A DNA stretch of 64,000 nt from Shewanella sp. SNU WT4 (GTDB lineage: Bacteria; Pseudomonadota; Gammaproteobacteria; Enterobacterales; Shewanellaceae): assembly GCF_006494715.1 (NCBI RefSeq), contig NZ_CP041151.1, forward strand, positions 3,968,001 to 4,032,000, in the 5' to 3' direction. Both the position numbers and the translations under genes were made by a program. The notes beneath the pieces are model-generated. The model ran no database searches, was not told the DNA's origin, and was given only the letters and a program-made list of their open reading frames with translations. Within the stretch, counting starts at the first letter, position 1; the number at the start of each line of letters is the position of its first letter. This document shows, piece after piece, positions 9,020 to 16,291 of this stretch.

Positions 9020-9773
9020 AATCCACCTCTAAGCTGTCTATTATCTGTTGCTGTAATGCCGCAAGTTCAGCATCCATTTTTCGCGGGATGGGGCTGGACG
9101 GTACAGCTAAGGCGAGCGCCGCGGCAGGTTGCCCTTGCATGATATAAATCGCATCACTTAGCCTTAAGGCTTCTTGGGGATCATGGGTAATTAGCAATAC
9201 GGTTTTATCGGCCAGCACTTGCGCGGCCAAGGCTTGCAAGCGATAACGCGTCACGGCATCAAGCGCCGAAAACGGCTCATCCATCAGTACCATGGGCTGG
9301 TCTTGCATTAAGGTGCGCGCTAATGCCACGCGCTGGCGCATCCCTCCTGACAATTGTGCTGGCATCGAGAGTTCATGGCCTGTAAGCCCCACTAGAGTGA
9401 GCAGCTCATAAGCTCTGTCTTGGCTGGCATTCGATTTAGGCGCGTTAACCGTCGCTGCAAACTTATTGGCAAAACACACGTTATCTATCACGTTGAGCCA
9501 AGGCATTAATAAGTCTTGCTGCGCCATATAGGCAATATTGCCTTGCAAGCTTTTAGCGCCATCTATGGTCAGTTGCCCAGACCAAGTGACTTTATCCGTT
9601 AATAACCCAGCTAAAAATCGCAGCAGTGATGTTTTACCGCAACCACTACGCCCCAATAATGCCGTCCATTTGCCTGGCGCTAGGGTCATATTAAGCCCAG
9701 ATACAATCGCAGCATCGCTGCCGTGATACTGCAAAGCCCCAGCCGTTATCTCTAAGCGAATACTGTTACTCAT
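9012..9773 (-). CDS. thiZ: ABC transporter ATPase of the ThiXYZ pyrimidine importer
   Basis: A 253-residue ABC ATPase. Walker A GRSGCGKTS is at 41-49, the signature LSGGMRQRVALAR lies in the middle, and Walker B with the D-loop reads MVLMDEPFSALD, followed by the switch LLITHDPQEAL. It is most like the nitrate/sulfonate/taurine-type subfamily, which includes ThiZ. Its neighbours thiX, thiY, tenA and the TPP riboswitch indicate the substrate class. Confidence 0.9.
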   Translation of the reverse strand: MSNSIRLEITAGALQYHGSDAAIVSGLNMTLAPGKWTALLGRSGCGKTSLLRFLAGLLTDKVTWSGQLTIDGAKSLQGNIAYMAQQDLLMPWLNVIDNVCFANKFAATVNAPKSNASQDRAYELLTLVGLTGHELSMPAQLSGGMRQRVALARTLMQDQPMVLMDEPFSALDAVTRYRLQALAAQVLADKTVLLITHDPQEALRLSDAIYIMQGQPAAALALAVPSSPIPRKMDAELAALQQQIIDSLEVDYV

Positions 9774-9896
9774 GACTATTTTTCATGGCTGTTACTCATG
9801 CTATTACTTTCTGCTTTACTCATGACTTGCTTCATTGCCATTACAGCTAGCGACCGCTCATGGCTATCACGCCATCAGTCACTGGCAAACAAGCCG

Positions 9897-10742
9897 TTAG
9901 GCTTTCAAACCAAAGAAGTGATTCACAGGCCCGTGGCCTTGGCCAATATTGAGCTCATCGGCATGAATAAGCGCCGCGGTAATATAATCTTTGCCAAGGG
10001 CGACAGCTGCGGGTAAATCATGGCCTTGGGCTAAGTAAGAGGCGATGGCTGCCGATAAGGTGCAACCTGTGCCGTGGGTGTTGCAGGTGTTGATGCGCGC
10101 GGCCGATAAGCGAATAATCTCGTCAGCTAAAATCAATAAATCTGTGCTGTTTTGATCTTGCTCTAAATGCCCGCCCTTAAGTAACACTGACTTAGCGCCT
10201 AATGCACGCAGCTCACTTATCATGGCTGTCATAGCGGTTTCGCTAGCTGGCACGTCCTTATTAATGAGAGCAGCGGCTTCTGGCAAGTTAGGGGTGATCA
10301 CATCCGCTAACGGCAGTAATTCAGCCTTAAGGCAATCGATGGCCGAGCTTTGCAGCAGCAGATCGCCACTGGTCGCTACCATCACAGGGTCAACCACTAA
10401 AAAGCGCGGCGCGTATTGAATGAGTTTTTTGGCCACAGAGCGAATAATGTTGGCATCACTGAGCATACCCACTTTAACCGCAGCCACATTAAGATCGGTG
10501 AATACTGCATCTAATTGCTGCTCGACAAAATCGCTGCTGATGGGGTAAATGCCAGACACGCCTTGGGTATTTTGCGCCGTTAATGCCGTAATCACAGAGC
10601 AGGCATAACTGCCGGTGGCCGAAATCGCTTTAATATCCGCTTGAATACCCGCGCCGCCACCACTGTCGGAACCGGCAATGGTTAAAACAATCGGGGTGTT
10701 AGCTATGGATGTGGCAGGAGCTTTAGGGGTTAACGCAGGCAT
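9897..10742 (-). CDS. thiD: Hydroxymethylpyrimidine/phosphomethylpyrimidine kinase ThiD
   Basis: A 281-residue ribokinase-family enzyme that phosphorylates HMP twice to HMP-PP. Motifs: VLTIAGSDSGGGAGIQADIKA near the N-terminus (substrate and glycine-rich region), VVDPVMVATSGD, and the catalytic NTHGTGCTLSAAIAS. It is the first gene of the salvage operon; its start lies 180 bases from the TPP aptamer and its ribosome binding site is within a hairpin. The first 17 residues (rich in Ala, Pro, Thr) precede the usual family start, but the Met at 10742 has GAGGA upstream. Confidence 0.95.
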   Translation of the reverse strand: MPALTPKAPATSIANTPIVLTIAGSDSGGGAGIQADIKAISATGSYACSVITALTAQNTQGVSGIYPISSDFVEQQLDAVFTDLNVAAVKVGMLSDANIIRSVAKKLIQYAPRFLVVDPVMVATSGDLLLQSSAIDCLKAELLPLADVITPNLPEAAALINKDVPASETAMTAMISELRALGAKSVLLKGGHLEQDQNSTDLLILADEIIRLSAARINTCNTHGTGCTLSAAIASYLAQGHDLPAAVALGKDYITAALIHADELNIGQGHGPVNHFFGLKA

Positions 10743-10747
10743 AAGTA

Positions 10748-10770
10748 TTTCCTCGTTAACGCAGAGGAAA
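10748..10770 (-). promoter_or_regulatory. Hairpin that sequesters the thiD ribosome binding site
   Basis: Read on the minus strand, TTTCCTC pairs with GAGGAAA (10764-10770 with 10748-10754) across a 9-base loop. The 3' arm is the thiD Shine-Dalgarno sequence, ending 5 bases before the ATG. Together with the upstream TPP aptamer it looks like a translational expression platform. Confidence 0.6.
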
Positions 10771-10921
10771 AATAGCCAAGTGAGATAAGTGGTAACAAGC
10801 CCTGCTAACTATACGCATCGCCATGTGCATCACCATGAAAGCCATGAATCAGCATGAACCCGCGCCAAGCAGTTGCTACCTATCCCTAGTTGATACAACT
10901 CGTAATGAGTGTGTCACAGGA

Positions 10922-11035
10922 CCATTAGTTCCCTACGTCAGTATTAACTGAATCAGGTTCAACGGGTTCATGTGACTTAAGAGGATTGCATCCTCTTAGC
11001 AGTAGATCTCAGCCTAATGGCTCCCCGACTAATGG
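10922..11035 (-). promoter_or_regulatory. TPP riboswitch (THI element)
   Basis: On the minus strand the aptamer shows the hallmark CTGAGA segment in the pyrimidine-sensing arm and the highly conserved ACCCGTTGAACCTGATTCAG and TACTGACGTAGGGAA stretch of the pyrophosphate arm. The closing P1 helix is perfect for 8 bp: 11028-11035 pairs with 10922-10929. It lies upstream of thiD and the whole salvage operon, and TPP binding is expected to lower expression. Confidence 0.97.
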
Positions 11036-11059
11036 GGGCATACTATCATCTATGCTTTC

Positions 11060-11077
11060 AAAAATCGTATGATTTTT
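11060..11077. repeat. Perfect 7-bp inverted repeat upstream of the thi leader
   Basis: AAAAATC and GATTTTT flank GTAT. It lies about 25 bases upstream of the aptamer, where the thi promoter should be, so it may be an operator or a terminator-like hairpin. I could not find a convincing -35/-10 pair for the operon here. Confidence 0.4.
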
Positions 11078-11161
11078 ATCAATATTTTAATGGTTGTTCA
11101 TGGTTAATTGGGCAAATTAAGGTTGCAGCTAATGGCTAGCACTTTCATTTATGGCTTAATT

Positions 11162-11418
11162 GGTATTGGCTCTTTACCATCAAATTGAGCTAGCGTGTCT
11201 TTTTCCAAAGTGGGGTTAAGGTTCAAACTTCGTTTGAAATATAATCGCGGAATTACTGACCTGATCTGTGTTGGCTCAACATGAGCGCTTAAGGTTCAAA
11301 CTTCGTTTGAAATATAATCGCGGGATTACTGACCTACTGGGTATTGGCTCTATACCATCAAATTAAGCTAGCGCGTCTTTTTCCAAAATGGGGTTAAGGT
11401 TCAAACTTCGTTTGAAAT
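11162..11418. repeat. Duplicated module with three copies of a palindromic hairpin
   Basis: A near-identical block of about 79 bases occurs at 11162-11240 and 11340-11418 (offset 178). Each ends in TTAAGGTTCAAACTTCGTTT plus GAAAT; a third copy of that 25-base end is at 11289-11313. Its core is a perfect hairpin, TTCAAAC-TTC-GTTTGAA. No open frame of note covers it. It looks like a dispersed intergenic repeat that has duplicated locally. Confidence 0.85.
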
Positions 11419-11685
11419 AAAGTCGTGGGATTCCATCCCACACCCGGGCAAGGAGGACTGCTCGTCCTACCCTCCTTGCAACCACCCTGACGCCCCAATT
11501 CAGCGGAAAGCCCCTCAGTCTTATTGGATAAATCGCTAGCGCATCAGATGCACGTCCCTGTTTGACTGATGCTAGCTCGGTATCCATACCTCGCTCACGC
11601 AATTTATGCCAAACGCCCTCGGCCGCTTCAATGGGGATCAGGCGGTGTCTGTGTGTTCAAAGGTAATCTGAAGATGGTGTTGCAT
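11419..11685. repeat. Hairpin-rich non-coding segment left of the insertion sequence
   Basis: It contains GTGGGATTCCATCCCAC (a palindrome with GTGGGAT/ATCCCAC arms) and, at about 11448-11481, GCAAGGAGG with CCTCCTTGC around an inner AGGAC/GTCCT pair. This suggests structured repeat DNA. At its right edge, on minus, a short frame reads QHHLQITFEHTDTA then stop directly from the insertion-sequence junction; it might be the end of a cut gene. I assign no gene. Confidence 0.55.
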
Positions 11686-11727
11686 CTGTCTCTTCTACAC
11701 AAATTATTAGCAAAAAATGGAACTTTC

Positions 11728-11756
11728 TTGACTGGCGATGATCAGATCATGCAAAT
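11728..11756 (+). promoter_or_regulatory. Candidate transposase promoter region with two Dam sites
   Basis: TTGACT at 11728-11733 could be a -35 box; two GATC sites follow at 11740 and 11745. IS50 transposase transcription is known to be repressed by Dam methylation of two GATC sites in its promoter, and the same arrangement seems to be kept here. The -10 box is poor. Confidence 0.45.
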
Positions 11757-11777
11757 TCACTCACTTCATCATTTTTA

Positions 11778-13205
11778 ATGTCAATTTTTAACCCGAACAA
11801 ATGGGCATATGATCACTTTCATCATGCTGAGCTAGGTGATAAACGACGAGCGGCAAGGTTAACCGTCGTCGCTGAACACATGGCGGTTGGCAGCGGTAAA
11901 TCGGTTGCCAGATCTTGTAATGGTGAAGATGCCAAACTCGAAGGAGCCTATCGATTGATCCGCAATGATAATGTTAGCCCATCTATGATCAGAGCCGCCG
12001 GTTTTGCTCGCACCGCCCAAGCGATTGAAAATATAAATGAAATACTTGCTCTCGAAGACACGACAGCCCTGAGTTATAAGCACAGTGTGGCGTCTGAATT
12101 AGGGAAATTAGGCAAACCTACCGATAAGTCTCGTGGTTGGTGGGTTCATTCTGTCTTGCTACTGGATAGCCATACTTCTCGGACCTTGGGCTTGATCCAC
12201 CAAGATTGGTGGTGTCGACCTGATAATCCCAACGAGGCCGATGAAAAAGAGAGCGGTAAATGGGCCGATGCATCCTATTTTACGCGGCAACGCTTGCAGG
12301 CTCACATGTCGCGAGTGATCTCAGTGTGTGATAGAGAAGCGGATATCATGCATTATTTATCGGATAAACAATCACATAGTGAACGGTTTGTGGTGCGGGC
12401 AAAACATGCAAGAAACCTAGTAGAATACGAGGCTAAGCTGTTTGAGCACATGGATAGTCATCCCGTTACCGGCGGATACACCATCGCCATCCCACAAAAA
12501 GGCATAAAGGAAGCCAGTGGGAAAAGCAAGAATCGTCCCTCGCGAACAGCCAAACTCACCCTCAAAGCCAGTGCGGTTAACATCAAACATAATCGTCAGC
12601 AGCATGCGATTAATGTGGTGTACGCACAAGAGCTCAATCCTCCCCAAGGTGAAGATGGACTATCTTGGATGCTACTGACCAGTGAGCCGATTGACACGTT
12701 GGCGCAGCAACTTCATGTGATTGATATTTATACCACTAGATGGCGCATTGAGGACTTTCATAAGGCGTGGAAAACCGGCGCGGGGGTTGAAAGGTTACGC
12801 ATGACATCGCCAGACAACCTTGAGCGAGCGGCCTCGATACTTTGCTTTATTGGTGTGCGGCTACTGCAACTTCGGGAAGTGATGAGCCTGCCAATTTATC
12901 TGAGAAAAAGAGGGCAAATCGAAGCAGCGCAAAGCATGGAAAATCAAAGCTGCAGCAATGTCTTAGAGAATGATGAATGGCGAGTACTGATGCAGCTCTA
13001 CAAGCCAAGGGGACATAAAGGCAAAGAAGCCCCAAATATGAAGTGGGCTTATCAATCCTTGGCCAAACTAGGAGGCTTTAATGATAGCAAGCGCACGGGA
13101 ATGGCCAGCTGGTCCACGATTTGGGAGGGATGGGATGATCTTCAGGCTCAGGTAAAGGGGTATCGCTTAGCCAAAGCCCTATTTGAAGCCGGAGAAACGC
13201 TATGA
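11778..13205 (+). CDS. IS4-family (IS50/Tn5-type) transposase
   Basis: A 475-residue transposase strongly similar along its whole length to Tn5 transposase (476). The DDE catalytic residues fall at Asp94 (ALEDTTALSY), Asp185 (VCDREADI) and Glu325 in the YREK signature (Tyr318, Arg321, Glu325, Lys332). KSRGWWVHSVLLL and ADEKESGKW are also shared. The frame is intact, so the element may be active. Residue Lys53 stands where Tn5 has Met56, the start of the inhibitor protein, so an inhibitor of the Tn5 type may not be made. The stop codon lies inside the right terminal repeat. Confidence 0.96.
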   Translation: MSIFNPNKWAYDHFHHAELGDKRRAARLTVVAEHMAVGSGKSVARSCNGEDAKLEGAYRLIRNDNVSPSMIRAAGFARTAQAIENINEILALEDTTALSYKHSVASELGKLGKPTDKSRGWWVHSVLLLDSHTSRTLGLIHQDWWCRPDNPNEADEKESGKWADASYFTRQRLQAHMSRVISVCDREADIMHYLSDKQSHSERFVVRAKHARNLVEYEAKLFEHMDSHPVTGGYTIAIPQKGIKEASGKSKNRPSRTAKLTLKASAVNIKHNRQQHAINVVYAQELNPPQGEDGLSWMLLTSEPIDTLAQQLHVIDIYTTRWRIEDFHKAWKTGAGVERLRMTSPDNLERAASILCFIGVRLLQLREVMSLPIYLRKRGQIEAAQSMENQSCSNVLENDEWRVLMQLYKPRGHKGKEAPNMKWAYQSLAKLGGFNDSKRTGMASWSTIWEGWDDLQAQVKGYRLAKALFEAGETL

Positions 13206-13223
13206 GATCTGATCAAGAGACAG

Positions 13224-13345
13224 CTATAGAAGGAGTTGGTGCTGGCTTCGTTAAATCTATTTCAAAAGAAGCTAAATTATCACTAACTTTACTAACTGGC
13301 ATACCGGTCATAAATTATATCCTTAATTTTTACATAGTATATTGA
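13224..13345 (+). pseudogene. 3' stub of a gene cut by the insertion sequence
   Basis: From the right end of the element an open frame (codons in phase with 13223) reads AIEGVGAGFVKSISKEAKLS, then a hydrophobic stretch TLLTGIPVINYILNFYIVY and a stop at 13343-13345. There is no start codon or ribosome binding site of its own. It looks like the last 40 codons of a protein with a C-terminal membrane segment. The DNA is AT-richer than the surroundings, which suggests acquired DNA. The 5' part of the gene is not found left of the element. Confidence 0.6.
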
Positions 13346-13440
13346 AAGTCTATAAACCTGTATACGAACAAAAATATCATTTAAAAAGGTACAAACCACA
13401 AGGTTCACTATTTATATTCATACAACCAGCAAAAATGTAA

Positions 13441-13720
13441 CCAAGTGTGGACGGTTGGATAGATAGTGTGTTGTCGAGTTCGAGACCATCGACAACAAGG
13501 ATGTTGTCGTTGAGCCCACATGGATGTGCTTGCGGCGTGTCGAGAAATCGACAACACAGTAGCCCGCCGCAGGCGATTAGGTGATGAATAGCAAGTACCC
13601 CGCAGCAGGTAATAAGCCGATAAATAGCCCAGCTAAGCATCCAAGCGATATATGCCATTAAGCATCAATGCAATAAATGCAGATTAACCAATCTTCACCA
13701 AAGCTTAGTGAGCTAAGCGT
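13441..13720. repeat. Palindromic intergenic repeat plus non-coding DNA
   Basis: A 90-base unit is closed by the 10-bp inverted repeat GTGTTGTCGA (13468-13477) and TCGACAACAC (13548-13557). Within it CGACAACA-AGGA-TGTTGTCG (13490-13509) forms another perfect 8-bp stem. The compact palindromes fit a REP- or MITE-like intergenic element. The remaining bases up to 13720 have no gene I can support; a frame on minus is just the repeat read through. Confidence 0.7.
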
Positions 13721-13726
13721 TATAAT
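13721..13726 (+). promoter_or_regulatory. -10 box of the alx riboswitch transcript
   Basis: A perfect TATAAT about 10 bases before the 5' end of the riboswitch aptamer. The -35 region is weak (CCAAAG at the 17-base position), which is common for promoters whose output is set by a riboswitch. Confidence 0.55.
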
Positions 13727-13734
13727 CGTGCTTA

Positions 13735-13904
13735 CAAGGGGAGTAACTCTGGTATCAAGGCCGATACCGCCGGTCAGTCGTCATCTCGTTGCCAACTTTG
13801 GCATCCGGTTACCGGGCTTGCATCATGTTAATGATGCCAGTGAGTGAGACCTTGCCATTTGGCAAGGTGACTTCTTCTGAAACAGCCTTGTCTGTTATTT
13901 TTTC
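13735..13904 (+). promoter_or_regulatory. Manganese riboswitch (yybP-ykoY type) leader of alx
   Basis: The 5' part reads CAAGGGGAGTAAC, then GATACCGCC, and the 3' part carries the hallmark GAGACCTTGCC with its pairing arm GGCAAGG (13850-13867 hairpin). This is the conserved core of the Mn2+-sensing yybP-ykoY class. Downstream AACAG-CCTTGT-CTGTT (13881-13896) followed by ATTTTTTC looks like a short terminator just before the ribosome binding site. The CCTTG in its loop could pair with CAAGG of the aptamer, giving alternative folds. The gene behind it, alx/terC, is the classic target. Confidence 0.88.
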
Positions 13905-13915
13905 AGGAGAATGTC

Positions 13916-14908
13916 GTGGAACCAATCTTGTATTCCCCTGCCACTTTGTGGCTCACCTTTGCTGCCATCATCACAGCCCTGCTATGGATAGATCTTAAAT
14001 TTGTCGGTGGTGGAAAATCCCATGTGGTCTCAATCAAAGAAGCTGGCATTTGGTCAATTATCTGGGTCAGCATCTCTATGCTATTTGCGGTGGTGATTTG
14101 GTTTTACTACCAACACCAAGCGGGCGATGTTATCGCGCATCAAAAATCCATGGAATTCATTACAGGGTATGTGCTGGAAAAAGCCTTAGCCGTTGATAAC
14201 GTATTCGTATGGTTAATGATTTTTAGCTACTTTGCCGTACCCGCTGAACTGCAACGCCGCGTGCTGCTGTACGGGGTATTGGGCGCCATAGTGCTGCGCA
14301 CCATTATGGTGTTTGCGGGCAGTTACCTCATCAATCAATTCCACTGGATTTTGTATGTCTTTGGCGCGTTTTTACTGGTAAGCGGCATCAAAATGTTATT
14401 CAGCCATGATGATGACGAAGGCAAGCCCAAGCGCTTATTAGAGTGGATAAAAAGCCGCATGCGCGTGACAGACACGCTTGAGGGCGAGCAATTTTGGGTA
14501 GTAAAACAAGGCATACGTTATGCCACGCCTTTGCTGTTAGTGCTTATTTTGGTGGAGATCAGCGATATCATCTTTGCAGTTGATAGTATCCCAGCCATCT
14601 TTGCTGTGACGACTGACCCTTTTATCGTTTTAACCTCTAACATTTTTGCCATCATGGGGCTGCGCGCCATGTTCTTTTTACTCGCAGGGGTGGCTGACAG
14701 GTTTGCCTTATTAAAATATGGACTGGCGGCAATATTAGTCTTTATTGGCGTTAAGATGCTGATTATTGAGTATTACCATATCTCTATTGGGGTGTCGTTA
14801 GCCGTGATTGCCACCATCTTAAGTGCCTCTATGGCCGCAAGCTGGCTATTCAGTCGCAACGCCGCCCATAAGCCTTTAAGTGACCAGCCATTAAGAGAGA
14901 AGCCTTAA
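13916..14908 (+). CDS. alx: TerC-family membrane protein Alx, probable Mn2+ exporter
   Basis: A 330-residue integral membrane protein of the TerC/Alx family with about nine membrane segments. Signature stretches are [30 protein letters not shown] and [45 protein letters not shown], with the acidic residues thought to bind metal. The start is GTG with AGGAGA upstream; an ATG five bases before it is out of frame. Members controlled by yybP-ykoY riboswitches export manganese or handle it under alkaline stress. Confidence 0.93.
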   Translation: MEPILYSPATLWLTFAAIITALLWIDLKFVGGGKSHVVSIKEAGIWSIIWVSISMLFAVVIWFYYQHQAGDVIAHQKSMEFITGYVLEKALAVDNVFVWLMIFSYFAVPAELQRRVLLYGVLGAIVLRTIMVFAGSYLINQFHWILYVFGAFLLVSGIKMLFSHDDDEGKPKRLLEWIKSRMRVTDTLEGEQFWVVKQGIRYATPLLLVLILVEISDIIFAVDSIPAIFAVTTDPFIVLTSNIFAIMGLRAMFFLLAGVADRFALLKYGLAAILVFIGVKMLIIEYYHISIGVSLAVIATILSASMAASWLFSRNAAHKPLSDQPLREKP

Positions 14909-14978
14909 GTGCAAAGCCTTAAGAGACAAGCGATAAACTGATTAAGGCCGCGCTAATAAGCGCTGCTGCCCAAACAAT

Positions 14979-15009
14979 AGAGCCAGACTGAGGGCTTCAG
15001 TCTGGCTCT
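14979..15009. terminator. 13-bp hairpin between converging genes
   Basis: AGAGCCAGACTGA (14979-14991) pairs perfectly with 14997-15009 around GGGCT. It sits between the ends of alx and the ABC permease gene. It lacks a T-run, so it may be a transcript-end hairpin or a weak terminator. Confidence 0.55.
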
Positions 15010-15063
15010 GTGATTACTAGGCGACTTATGCGTTAGACGCTGCGTTAGCTAAGCGCGGCGTGA

Positions 15064-16290
15064 TTAAATGGCGTCAGTATCAACATTAGCATCAGCGTTG
15101 GTCTTAACATTAGCATCAATGCTAACTGCATTGGCCTCCATAACCGCGCTAGCACTGGCATTGTGCTTGAGGCGATAACTCACCCCAAGCCAAGCTAATA
15201 CGCCAAAGCCTAACACCATCAGCCATAGCTGGCAGTAAGGCCAGAGAATGGCGCCAAAACCGCTGCCCATCTGATTCATTGCTAGCATAGCCATGATGGC
15301 AGGTACGGCGGGTATCAGTTGCGCTATGGCAACTAACGGTTCAGGAATTAACGCCAGTGGCCACACGAACCCTGAGACAAACAAGATAGGCATAGAGGAA
15401 ATTAAATAGGCTTGTGTGGGTAATTCGCGCCGCACAAACAAGCTACTTAAGGCAATGCCCGCTAAGCAGCTCGATAATAAAAATGGCAGCATGAGTAAAC
15501 CAACTTCCGCGAGGGTGGCATTAAGCTCAGCGTCATACACCAAGTAACACCAACCCACGTAATAACTGGCAAAAAAAGTGTAAATCAGCATAAAGGCCAG
15601 CACTCGCCCCAGCAGTAATTGCCCAGTACTCAGCTCACTCCAATAACCGCGTTTTTGCCATTGGCCAGCGCCTAAAATACCTGTGCCCACCAATAAGGTT
15701 TGCTGCAAAATCAGTAAGAATAAGCCCGGCACTACATAAGGGGTGTAACCCAAAGATAAGTTAAAGGCAGGTACGGCATCTATGCTAACTGGGCTAATTT
15801 GAATGCTCGCGCTTTGTGGCGATACGCCGTGGGCAAGTAAGCTTTGGTATTTAAGGCTAGCGGCCAAGTCTTGGCTCACGCCAATCAAGCCTTCGGCTAT
15901 GGTGGAGTACACCAAGAAATAACTGGCATCCCCCGCCGCGGCCACAGTAACGCCTTTGCCGCTGACTAAATCGCGCTCAAACCCCGCAGGTATGGCCAAT
16001 AAGCCATGGGCTTTACCGTTAATAATGGCGTTTTTAGCCTCAGCTAAACTTGCCACAATGCCTATGACTTTAAGCTTAGGGCTAGCTTCCGCTTGGCGAA
16101 TAAACTCGCGGCTGAGTGACGATAAGTCGTTATCTACCACCACGATTAATTGCTTAGTCGGCACTTCATTCAAATAGGGCAAAGGGTAAAGCACTGAGTA
16201 AAACAGCACGCCACCAAACAAGGTGATGGCGATGGCTTTATCACTAATAATAGCTTTAAGCTCCAAGCCAATCAGCTTAAGTAAATCCAT
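15064..16290 (-). CDS. ABC-2 type permease (second of a pair)
   Basis: A 408-residue inner-membrane protein: one N-terminal membrane segment, a large periplasmic domain (about 45-180, including VVDNDLSSLSREFIRQAEAS), then five more segments. This is the architecture of YhhJ/YbhS-type ABC-2 exporters that act with a HlyD-like adaptor and TolC. It starts 1 base after the stop of the first permease. The last 35 residues are a hydrophilic degenerate repeat (ANAVSIDANVKTNADANVDTDA) not typical of the family. No ATP-binding subunit is encoded beside it. Confidence 0.85.
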   Translation of the reverse strand: MDLLKLIGLELKAIISDKAIAITLFGGVLFYSVLYPLPYLNEVPTKQLIVVVDNDLSSLSREFIRQAEASPKLKVIGIVASLAEAKNAIINGKAHGLLAIPAGFERDLVSGKGVTVAAAGDASYFLVYSTIAEGLIGVSQDLAASLKYQSLLAHGVSPQSASIQISPVSIDAVPAFNLSLGYTPYVVPGLFLLILQQTLLVGTGILGAGQWQKRGYWSELSTGQLLLGRVLAFMLIYTFFASYYVGWCYLVYDAELNATLAEVGLLMLPFLLSSCLAGIALSSLFVRRELPTQAYLISSMPILFVSGFVWPLALIPEPLVAIAQLIPAVPAIMAMLAMNQMGSGFGAILWPYCQLWLMVLGFGVLAWLGVSYRLKHNASASAVMEANAVSIDANVKTNADANVDTDAI

Positions 16291-16291
16291 G

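Larger units (their letters stand above)
11686..13223 (+). mobile_element. IS50-like insertion sequence (IS4 family), 1538 bp
   Basis: The left end CTGTCTCTTCTACACAAAT (11686-11704) matches the outside end of IS50/Tn5 at 16 of 19 bases as I recall it. The right end (13205-13223), read inward on minus, is CTGTCTCTTGATCAGATCT, which equals the IS50 inside end and carries two GATC sites. One transposase gene fills the element, and the size is close to IS50 (1534). The 9 bases outside the left end (GTGTTGCAT) and right end (CTATAGAAG) differ, so there is no target-site duplication. Confidence 0.93.

Noticed and set aside
11363..11602. A 79-codon open frame on minus in the repeat region
   Set aside because: It runs through palindromic repeat DNA, has no ribosome binding site and no recognised product; it is more likely non-coding.
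11569..11778. A 69-codon open frame on plus that crosses the left end of the insertion sequence
   Set aside because: It spans the junction and the terminal repeat, so it is an accident of the insertion.
13377..13658. A 93-codon open frame on minus right of the insertion sequence
   Set aside because: It is the palindromic repeat read through; composition and lack of a start site do not support a gene.
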